In this document: positions 56,108-64,000 of the stretch, in pieces
Position numbering within the stretch: position 1 is the stretch's first letter
Layout: each line of letters starts with the position of its first letter
Program-made: the position numbers and the translations under genes
NCBI RefSeq assembly: GCF_963259705.1
Contig: NC_081849.1
Location: 50,998,093 to 51,062,092 of the forward strand
DNA length: 64,000 nt
Source of the DNA: Myotis daubentonii
Lineage: Eukaryota; Chordata; Mammalia; Chiroptera; Vespertilionidae
Reading direction: 5' to 3'
The notes under the pieces: model-generated
Database searches by the model: none
Told to the model about the DNA's origin: nothing
Seen by the model: only the letters and a program-made list of their open reading frames with translations

Positions 56108-56440
56108 TTTGGTTGTCTCTTACTACATACCAAATCACCTTAAAGCTTAGTGGTTTGAAATAACAATAATATAATATTTTCTATGATTCTGTGAGTTAAT
56201 TGGGTGGTTCTTTTGCTTCAGGCACTGGGAGAGCTGAAAGGTCTACAGTGGCCTCATCCATGTGCCTTGCAGTTGGCACTGCCCACAGGCGGGGGGCGGG
56301 GGGGGGCGCAGATGGGGCTGTGGGCCAGGTGCCTCATTTCTTGATGTGGGCCTCTCCATGTGTCTGGTTGGCCTTCTCACAGCAAAGCTGTTTCCAGAAG
56401 AATCTTCAGGACAATAAATCCCAGTGTGCAAGCATTGATC
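56108..56440. repeat. Probable ancient LTR, family unresolved
   Basis: 'cttactacataccaaatcaccttaaagcttagtggtttgaaataacaa', 'tctatgattctgtgagttaattgggtggttc' and 'gtgggcctctccatgtg' follow in order a common old mammalian repeat that I believe is an LTR but cannot name. It contains a G-rich patch at 56290-56308. Confidence 0.45.
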
Positions 56441-56679
56441 AAGCCTTGTATTATGCCAACTAATGTTTCACCGGCTAAAACTAGTCACTAAAACCTAAGC
56501 ACCACTTCAAAACATCACTAAAACCAGTGGCCAAGCCCAGAGCCAATGAGGAAGGGAACCGTGAAACAGAATACTGGGGAGCATGACTTAACTAGCGGCC
56601 CCCAGAGGTACAGTGTACAACGCAACTTTTAAGATAGAAAAAGTAGTCAAGAAAGTTTAAAATGATGGAGAAGTAGTAT
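56441..56679. other. No recognisable feature
   Basis: No gene or repeat recognised. Confidence 0.45.
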
Positions 56680-57190
56680 TCTTTAACGCTTGAAATATTT
56701 CACTCCATTCTCTCTTTGCTTGCTTGGTTTCTGAAGAGAAGTCTGATGTCATTCTTAACCTTGTTCTGGGAAGGTGTTTTTCCCCCTTGTTTTTGTCTTT
56801 GATTTTTTGAAGTTTGAATATGATCTGAGTAGGCGTAGATTTCTTTTGGGGGGGGGCATTATTTACCTTGCTTGGTGTTCTCTGAGCTTGCTGATATCTG
56901 TGGTTTGTGTCTATCATAAATTTTAGAAAATTCTCAGCCTTTATTACTTCAAATATTTCTTCTCCTTTCTCTGTCTTCTCTTTCTGATACTCACATTGCA
57001 CATATGTTGCACCTTGTATAGTTGCCTCACAGTTCTTGGATATTCTGGGGGTTTTTTAAATGTCTGTTTTCTCTTTGATTTTTGGTTTTGGAAATTTCTC
57101 TTGAGATATCCTCAAGCTCAAAAATTGTTTCATCAACTGTGTCTACTCACAAGCCCATCAAAGACATTCTTCATTTCTGTTATTAACAGC
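56680..57190. repeat. L1-like fragment
   Basis: 'ggtttctgaagagaagtctgatgtcattcttaacc', 'ttgtctttgattttttgaagtttgaatatgatctgagtaggcgtagatttcttttgg', 'ctgagcttgctgatatctgtgg' and 'tagaaaattctcagcctttattacttcaaatatttcttctcc' match, in order, a segment common in older mammalian L1-derived repeats. A G run (56848-56857) interrupts it. Confidence 0.6.
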
Positions 57191-57621
57191 ACAAGCAAAC
57201 TAATATACTCATAACTTTTATGACTTTGGAAAATTCAAACCCTCATAGACAGATACTACAAAATAACCGCCCCCAAATGCTTTATCTGATTATGACAAAC
57301 ATGTTATAATTCAAATTGCATGTTCATCTCAATGAATAAGCTGTCATTTATTTCTCCTAAATAAACCAGTCTAAATTAGAGCATGCCATAAGGATACCAA
57401 AGTCATACACTGAAATTTCAAAGCACACTGAAATAGAAAAATAGCTCCTGCAATAAATGTTCTCAGGATTGGGCTCCTTCTATTTTTGTAGACTTACAAA
57501 ATACTAACAACAGTTAGATTTCACATCTCTGATATCCCTTGAAGTCAGAATTTCCCTAGCAAATGTGTTATTAGTTAATCACATCTCAAGGAAAACACAT
57601 TATTTATAAATAATTCAGATA
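57191..57621. other. No recognisable feature
   Basis: AT-rich, nothing recognised. Confidence 0.45.
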
Positions 57622-57835
57622 GAGCACATGACTTCGTGGTGAAGAGCATGGACTCTGCCGCCTGCGGTCAAATCCTAGGCTTCGGTGGGACTTTGAACAA
57701 ATTACTATTAAAGCCTATGGCCCAGTTTTCTCACTTTTAAAACGAGAATAACAACAGGGTTATGTGAGTATTTCGTAAGATAGAGACACATAAAATGATT
57801 AAAATGGGGCCCGACTCTTAGCAAATACCACTGAC
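57622..57835 (+). repeat. MIR SINE, nearly full length
   Basis: 'gtggtgaagagcatggactctgccgcctgcggtcaaatcctagg', 'ttgaacaaattacta', 'gcccagttttctcacttttaaaacgagaataa' and 'ggcccgactcttagcaaatacc' follow MIR from head to tail. Confidence 0.85.
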
Positions 57836-58323
57836 ATGCCTCCTTTTATTATATCCTAAAATTGCACCTATACCGGAAAACACTTAGAATTCATGACAGT
57901 CAGTCATCTGTGCTATTAATCAAATGAAATCCTGCTTCCTTCTAGCACAGGGCACTCCCATCATTGAGGTTGGGGCGGGGGGTGGGGGGGACTGTTTCTA
58001 TTTCTGGCCAATGAACTAGTCAAATGAATTAGAGTGTTTAAATGGCTATGAGATTCTCCAGAGCACTTTTCCCTCTGGTATGGCAACTCGGAATGCTTGA
58101 CGAGGTGGAGCCTGGAGGATGGAGTGATGAAAGCAAGCAGAGCTGCTGCTGCCCTGAGATAGTTATCTTACATGAGCAAAACATAGACCTTTGTTGTCTT
58201 AAGCCACTGGCATTTTTTTTGGGGGGGGGGGTGTTTGTCATACAGCATAATAACCTTGTCTATCCTGAGTAATGCAGAAAGCAAGGCAAGTATCTGGATA
58301 TTTCAATTAAATAATGTCCTTTA
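57836..58323. other. No recognisable gene; G-rich runs
   Basis: G-rich patches lie at 57972-57990 and 58221-58231, the second directly after eight T. Nothing else is recognised. Confidence 0.5.
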
Positions 58324-58540
58324 GCCTAGCCAGGGTGTTTCAGTAGTTGAGCGTTGGCCTATGAACCAGGAGGTCACGGTTAGATTCCTGGTCAGGGCAA
58401 ATGCCCAGGTTGCAGGCTTGATCTCCAGTATGCGATGTGCAGGAGGCAGCCAATCCATGATTCTCTCTCATCATTGATATTTCTATCTCTCCCTCTCCCT
58501 TCCTCTCTGAAATCAATAAAAAATATATTTTAAAAAATAT
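58324..58540 (+). repeat. VES-type SINE
   Basis: 'gcctagccagggtgtttcagtagttgagcgttggcctatgaaccaggaggtcacgg', a mutated B box 'ggttagattcc', 'gatgtgcaggaggcagcc', a CT-rich part and an A-rich tail. Flanking 'atgtccttta' and 'atatccttta' are a target duplication with one change. Its head is like that of the SINE at 715-934. Confidence 0.93.
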
Positions 58541-59304
58541 CCTTTATTCCAGTGAATGACATCTTCAGGAATACCCCAAATGGGACAATACCAGTAAAAA
58601 ATAATTTTCAGAATGCTGGCCATGATGTTCCAAGTATCTGACTTGTATCAACCTTTCCTTTGGTGCCTGAAATTTCATCCTGGATATATTTTGGGAGTCC
58701 TTCACAAGTTATCCCTTTAAATAAGGCACAAAATCCTGGAATAAGTAATACATAAATCATCAAATCTTTACACATCCAAGTGAGTGTGTTTATCCAATTC
58801 ATTTCAAGAAAGAATCTGGGCAGTGGGGGAGTTATATTCGAAGATAAACTTGGGAGGTCTTCCTGATATATAACTCAGAACAAAATTGTGTGTATGGGGG
58901 AAATTATGGAAATAATAATCTTAAGATCTGTGCTCACTTAACAGTAAACAGACGAAGCCAACTACAAGGTCTATTGTAAGTTCAGCCTCAGTGACCTATT
59001 CAGGCCACTTGACAAGTTATTGCAAAGGTCATGTGTGACTCCCATATCAGGACTTTAACCACTATATCTTGCTATTTTACCAGTTCCATTGAAGAGAAAG
59101 AAGCCACAAAGCAGACACAGAAAAAGGAGAAGAAAGGAGAACCAAAGAGGTAGAGAGTGAATCCCTTTCAGAGATCCAATTTCATTTATATCAGTGGGTT
59201 GCATCAGGGGAACTTTTCCTTTTTTAAAAATAAGTTTATTGTTTAAGTAGATGTAGGTTTATTTCTTTTACTTACCACTGGGAGTGTCCTACTTAATTTA
59301 CATG
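58541..59304. other. No recognisable feature
   Basis: No gene or repeat family recognised. Confidence 0.45.
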
Positions 59305-59485
59305 TTTCATTCCTAGCTCCACCACTTACTAGCTCTGTCAATTTGGAATTTACTCAACACCTTTGTACCTTGCTTTTTCCGCTCTGCAAAATTATAATAG
59401 GGGTAACTGTTAGAATTAAATGACAATGGATGCTAAGTGCTTAGCCCATGGCGTACAGCATGCACACAATAACTGTAAACTGCTT
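59305..59485 (+). repeat. MIR SINE fragment
   Basis: 'ctccaccacttactagctctgtcaatttgg', 'ctctgcaaaattataataggggtaactgttagaattaaatgac' and 'taagtgcttagcccatggcgtac' follow MIR in plus orientation. Confidence 0.75.
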
Positions 59486-60418
59486 TCAGTATTTTTATCA
59501 TCTCATTTTTTTTTTTTACTCCAAATGGGTCTTTTTGCCAGAGTACCCTAAAAGCAGTGGTTGCATTGTCTCTGGAGGGTAAAAAAATGGGTCATGGAAG
59601 ATTTTTCAAGTAAAGGAGGGCAAGTCTCCATGCTTCTCAGAATGCTATTGGAAATGCCAAGGTAGCATATCAGATTTTTAGATTTTCTAACTTCAGACTC
59701 CTCTGACAATTGAAGACTGCATTTAGCTGGGCCCAGCACAGACGAACACCTTAGCATGCTTCCAATGAGTCTAGAAAACTTGGGTTGTTTCACTCTTTAC
59801 ATTGAAAAGAAATGTTTTACCAACCTCTTCCTACTGCAAGAAAGTCCCCATATCCCTTCATTATTACAACAGTGCTTTTGGTTGTTGTTATTGGTAAGGA
59901 ATGAATTTGGATTATGCTATATCCACAAGTGGACCAGAGAGCAGTGTCAAGTGGGTAGAAGGTGATTTTTGAACCAGGAGAAATTTGAAGCCAGACTTGA
60001 TAATCATCAAAAGACAGAATGCACCCTCTCTTCCTCAGGAATCCTCAAATCCCTGAGAGCAGATCCAGTGCCCTGCAATTACTTGCAATTGGGACTCAAA
60101 TCACTTTATTTGGACAAAGAAGGAGAGAGTGAGTTCATAAACTAGATTTTTAATGAACTAAATCTAGTTCATAAACAAGATTTTTATGAGGGTCTCATGT
60201 GCTGTCATTTCCCCTGGGGAAGCCATGCAAACAACAGAGTTTTACCCTAAAATGAATGAAACTGTAGCTCAGGCTCTTACATCTGTGCAGGTGAGTTCAA
60301 GACTCTGGGAGAGGTCCTTTCAATGGATTTGTATAGTCACATGTTTCTGTGAATTCAGCAACAGTGAGATATTGTAACTGCCTTTTGTTAAGACTGCTGT
60401 CCTTTTCCATTCTAAGTT
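59486..60418. other. No recognisable gene; small direct/inverted repeat at 60133-60190
   Basis: A 34-bp spaced duplication (60133 and 60167 starts) overlaps the short palindrome GAACTAAATCTAGTTC at 60155-60170. Nothing else is recognised. Confidence 0.5.
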
Positions 60419-60608
60419 TTTTGTTTTGTTTTTTAGAGCAGAGGAGAAGGGGCAAGACAGAGAAACATCTATGTGAGAGAGACACATCTATTGGTTGCCT
60501 CGCACATGCTCCCCAACAGGAACCAGTGGTTGAGCTTACAACTGAAATTGAACCCATAACCCTTCAGTCCGCAGGCCGACACTCTAACCACTGAGCACCC
60601 ACCCAGGA
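60419..60608 (-). repeat. tRNA-derived SINE (VES-related), decayed
   Basis: Read on the minus strand it has 'gtgctcagtggttagagtgtcggcctgcggactgaagggtt', an altered B box, a short body and an A/T-rich tail at its left edge on the plus strand. Confidence 0.85.
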
Positions 60609-61063
60609 CCTGGCTCAGTTTTGAGTCCCACTTCCTTTAGTGTCATGTGGCATTGAAGTGGTGATGGGGCTCAGCAAATGCTACCCCAAAATATGGCACT
60701 GTGGCATGGTGAATATTTTAAGCTGAAGGAGTTTGAGCAAATGGCAGAAGCACAGAGGTTACTCTGACTTTCCTTTGCCCGTGTTCCCTAAAATTTGTCA
60801 TAAAACCCTCATGTGGGAGATGCCTCCCTATATCTGGAAGGAAGGAGCATCCTTATCTCCAAAAACAAAGGGAAAACCAATAAGGATTCTAAGAAACAGA
60901 CCTTGCTCATTTACCACCAATTCACTACAATCACCTCATATTCCAGCTCTCATACTCTTCCATGACTGCCCATTCTTCTTCAAACCTAGCATAAAATACT
61001 CAGGTTTAATGGTCTCCTTGGTCTTCATTTCCTTATGAAGACTCCCATGTCACATAAAGCTTA
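60609..61063. other. No recognisable feature
   Basis: No gene or repeat recognised. Confidence 0.45.
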
Positions 61064-61185
61064 TCTATAATAATAAAAGCATAATATGCTAATTAGATCA
61101 GATGTCCTTTGAGACAACCTTCCGGATGAAGCCGTGGTTGCGGGGGCTGAACCCCTTGCACAAATTTCGTGCATCGGGCCTCTAG
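61064..61185 (+). mobile_element. Minimal non-autonomous Helitron (HeliBat type)
   Basis: Starts TCTATAATAATAAAAGC after an A, ends CTAG before a T, and has a GCAC-AAATTTC-GTGC hairpin near 61159-61173, about ten bases before CTAG. It is only 122 bp long, so little more than the two termini remains. The 3' end resembles those at 3704-3977 and 63234-63743. Confidence 0.9.
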
Positions 61186-62439
61186 TATTAAATAAATTTG
61201 TATGTTTTTCTCCTCTTAATCTGTCTTTGCCAGTTTAATTTTCAGATACAGCCTGGGACCCAAAGAGAGCTGAGGAAAATGTTTCCTTCCCTGCATGGGC
61301 AATGGGCACTTTGGGGGTCCAGCTGGGGATACATGTAGTTTGTCTGTGGTGGGACGTGTTTCACAATTGCTTCCACACAGAGAGGAGTCATTGCTTTCAG
61401 AAACACTTCTACCTGCCTCCTTACTCGGCATCAGGTAACAGAAATGAGGGGTTAGGTCATATGGGGACCATAACGCTACCACAGTATCCAGAGTACATAA
61501 TAGGGAGAAGAAACAAGGTGTAACGCATTGGAGTTAGATGTTAATCTATGGAAAATTCATCCAATAATCACACATGGAAAATTGTAAACAGAGTGTCCTT
61601 GATAGAATAGAAATTATTTCCAATTAGGAATATACACAGTAATGTAGCACAAACATGCAAGATTTTTTAATAGAAATTTCAGAACATAGAATTGACCAGC
61701 ATTCCTTTCTTTAGAATAAGGCACAACCTATAGCAGCCCTATGAAAAGTGAGTATATCTGAGTGGAGTCACATGTCTCTGCATCTCAACCTTCAATAATT
61801 AAAAAACAAACTTAGATCAACCCTATAAAGAAAAGATTGAATTATATTTATATTCTCTCTGAAAAAAATTACAGGGTTATTTTCATAAAACAAAGTGATC
61901 AAAAAAAATATTGGGGCAGTATAGAGAAATATCAAGAAGTTAATATTTGGGGGGTTTTAGTCTGTTGTTTTCATTGTTGTAGTATTTATCAGCTTTTTAA
62001 AAATTGTATTTTGTTGTGATTTCTTTTATCATTCTACATATTCATGTTTAAGTCTAATTTTGTATTAATTTCCTTAAAGAAGATACTTCAGATTGTATGA
62101 GCTTCAGGTCCTACAAAGCCTAAGTCAGCCCTTGAATAGGAGATAAAAACACAAGTTAAGAGACTTACCTTCTTTTCTCCAAGTACAATTTGAGACTGTT
62201 TCCTATTCTGTGCTTGGTATAAATGCCTAACTGATGGCTTTTTTCTTTCAAATGTGTTGCTGTTGAAGAAAATGAAATTAATAAAATTAAATCAAAAGGA
62301 AAGTCTAAGACTCCTGCTTGAATTGAAAATCAATTACTGATCTTGAAACAGAACCATAAGAAGTCTTGTGTGTATGTGGATTATTTAGTGCAAAGGGTAA
62401 TTTTTAAGAACACAAATTACTCATAGATGTAGATAGAGA
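61186..62439. other. No recognisable feature
   Basis: AT-rich, nothing recognised. Confidence 0.45.
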
Positions 62440-62770
62440 AATGTATATTTATGATTGCTCGTGGTTCTGTTTTGAAGCCAGTAATTAGTTTTAATTTCAT
62501 ATTCAAAATAATGAATGGCAGTGTGTTTGAAATGTACCTGGCCTGTTCCCACCATACACACTGGAATGATAGGCAGCGCATTCTGCTAGTTCTGATCAGC
62601 CATGTTTGTCATTTTTATCAGTTTATTCTTCAAGTATGTACCAATGAATGGGTGGCTTTTAAGAGACATAAAATAAAAGGAAACCTACATGTCGTAGTTA
62701 AAGAAATCAAATCATTAATCCTATTATTCATTCTAGGAAACATGTCATTATCATTTACTTGATAAAGATA
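62440..62770. promoter_or_regulatory. Candidate conserved non-coding element
   Basis: Repeat-free sequence with a 103-codon frame at 62451-62762 that lacks any known domain. Motifs include TAATCC (62716-62721) and several ATTA cores. It could be an enhancer-like element. Inference only. Confidence 0.25.
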
Positions 62771-63233
62771 CCTGAGCTTCCGGAAATAATATTTTCACAC
62801 TGCACTGACACAATTTCAAGCCAGAATGAAGACTTTTAATAGCTTATTCAGATGATCCCTAAGTAAGCACCATTTGTTCAAAATATTACAAAAATAGAAA
62901 AGGTTCTTTTGAAGCTCCAGGGATACAACAAGGTCCAAGGCATTCATTCACTCTTGAACAGTACCTCTCACCCCGTAGGTGCTCAATAAACACCATGTGG
63001 TTGTACAACAGCAATGAAGTACATTTTCATTTATGTGAATCATATCCCCTAAAACTATGTTGTATTCAACCTATGTGACCAAACTTGGTAGCCCTAAAAA
63101 TTATTTGTTGAATGAATGAATGAAATATGGTGAGAGCCTTCCATTTGTCACCCTAGTACCAAGCAAAGGAATAAGACTGTTTCCCAATTCAAAGTACTCC
63201 CCAATTCATAAGAGGCTGATCTTGTGAATATTA
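62771..63233. other. No recognisable gene; L2 tail with TGAA repeats at 63090-63125
   Basis: 'gtaggtgctcaataaacacc' near 62980 and 'ttatttgttgaatgaatgaatgaaat' at 63100-63125 are L2 3'-end pieces. Confidence 0.5.
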
Positions 63234-63743
63234 TCTATACTAATAAAAGGGTAATATTCTAATTAGACTGGGAGACCTTCCGGACATTCTTCTGGACAAA
63301 GCCATGGTGGTGGGGCCGAGGTAGAAGCGGTTAGAGGCCAAGAGGGGAGGGCAGTTGTGAGTGATCAGGCTGGTGGGGGGGGGCATTGGGGGTAAGCAGA
63401 CCAGCAAGGGGGCCAGTTGGGGGCAAGCAGGCTGTCACTGTGGGTCAGTTGGAGGTGATCAGGACAGTGGGAGGGGTAGTTTGGAGTGGGAGGGGGGCAA
63501 TTGGGGGCGAGCAGGCCAGCAGGCAGAGTGGTTAGAAGCAATCAGGCAGGCAGGCAGACAAGTGAGCGGTTAGCAGCCAGCAGTCCCGGATTGCGAAAGG
63601 GATGTCTGACTGCCGGTTTAAGCCCAATCCCTGTAAACCGGCAGTAGGACATCCTTTGAGGGGTCCCAGATTGGAGAGGGTGCAGGCCAGACTGAGGAAC
63701 ACCCCCTCTCCCTGTGCACGAATTTTGTGCACCGGGCCACTAG
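63234..63743 (+). mobile_element. Non-autonomous Helitron (HeliBat type)
   Basis: A 510-bp element starting TCTATACTAATAAAAGG after an A and ending CTAG before a T. A GTGCAC...GTGCAC hairpin lies at 63714-63732 before the end. A second inverted repeat, with ACTGCCGGTTTA and TAAACCGGCAGT arms, lies at about 63609-63649. The interior is G-rich with repeated 'gaggggg/aagcaggc' motifs. No Rep/helicase frame. Confidence 0.93.
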
Positions 63744-64000
63744 TAGACTATAATACTGTTACCCCTGCTAATACAGATATGAAAAATTTCATGGTAGTGA
63801 TTTAGTCTGCCTAAGGAGGTTGAGGAATCTTCTCAGAGGCAGTGATATTTGAGTTGGGTAAAGGATTTTGCTAGGCAAAAAGAGGGATGCATTTTCAAAG
63901 AGAGAACAAGCCTGCAGCTCTAAACAGATGGACATATTGGGAATCAGTGTACAGTGAGTGTGATGTGGTTTAGGTGTATATATTATCAGAAGTGCCAGGA
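63744..64000. other. No recognisable feature
   Basis: Window end. No gene or repeat recognised. Confidence 0.45.

Noticed and set aside
63600..63732. Inverted repeats resembling bacterial-type terminators
   Set aside because: They are the structural hairpins of a Helitron 3' end.

Overview
This window looks like nuclear DNA from a vesper bat (family Vespertilionidae), from a gene-poor intergenic or deep-intronic region. The lineage call rests on the transposon set. There are about ten tRNA-derived SINEs of the VES type, three short Helitrons with HeliBat-type ends (5' TC, 3' hairpin then CTAG, inserted between A and T), several young hAT MITEs with 8-bp target duplications, a piggyBac-type MITE flanked by TTAA and a mariner-type MITE flanked by TA. 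This mixture of recently active DNA transposons is characteristic of vesper bats among mammals. The background of MIR, L2, MER5/MER20-like and MLT1-like repeats is general to placental mammals. Family names come from recognition of sequence patterns, not from a database search.

I find no protein-coding gene, exon chain, tRNA, rRNA or CRISPR array that I can support. The open reading frames are short; most run through repeats or have no recognisable domain. The longest (153 codons, minus strand, 14821-15282) has no recognisable family. All tRNA-like segments belong to SINEs.

Layout. 1-8.7 kb: a VES SINE, L2 and L1 remnants, the first Helitron, a degraded L1 ORF2 5' segment followed by L1 3'-end sequence, and long C and G tracts. 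8.7-20 kb: a hAT MITE, a piggyBac MITE, two VES SINEs, and a hAT element of the MER20 type that is almost one large hairpin. 19.4-19.9 kb: a repeat-free, motif-rich segment that could be a conserved enhancer. 20.5-25.7 kb: old LTRs, L2 pieces, a mariner MITE and AC/GA microsatellites. 27.4-28.0 kb: the only CpG-rich segment. 28.7-29.5 kb: a solo LTR with a 6-bp target duplication and an internal minisatellite. 30.7-34.2 kb: L1, SINEs, a tiny MITE, and a hAT MITE inserted inside a VES SINE. 38.9-39.3 kb and 45.7-45.9 kb: two more candidate enhancers. 41-42.7 kb: an L1 interrupted by a copy of its own downstream flank. 44.7-49.1 kb: two MLT1-like LTRs, a hAT MITE and a VES SINE. 53.7-57.2 kb: long L1 remnants. 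58-64 kb: SINEs, MIRs, a candidate enhancer and two Helitrons.

The most unusual structure is at 41578-42715. About 380 bp of unique plus MIR sequence lying just downstream of an L1 3' end has been copied back into the body of that L1. A MIR that runs on past the end of the downstream copy but is cut short in the L1 copy shows which copy is the donor. The junctions carry microhomology and a short re-copied stretch, as expected from replication-based template switching. The other points of interest are the set of complete non-autonomous DNA transposons with intact insertion signatures, the solo LTR with its repeat array, the CpG-rich island and the four candidate regulatory segments.
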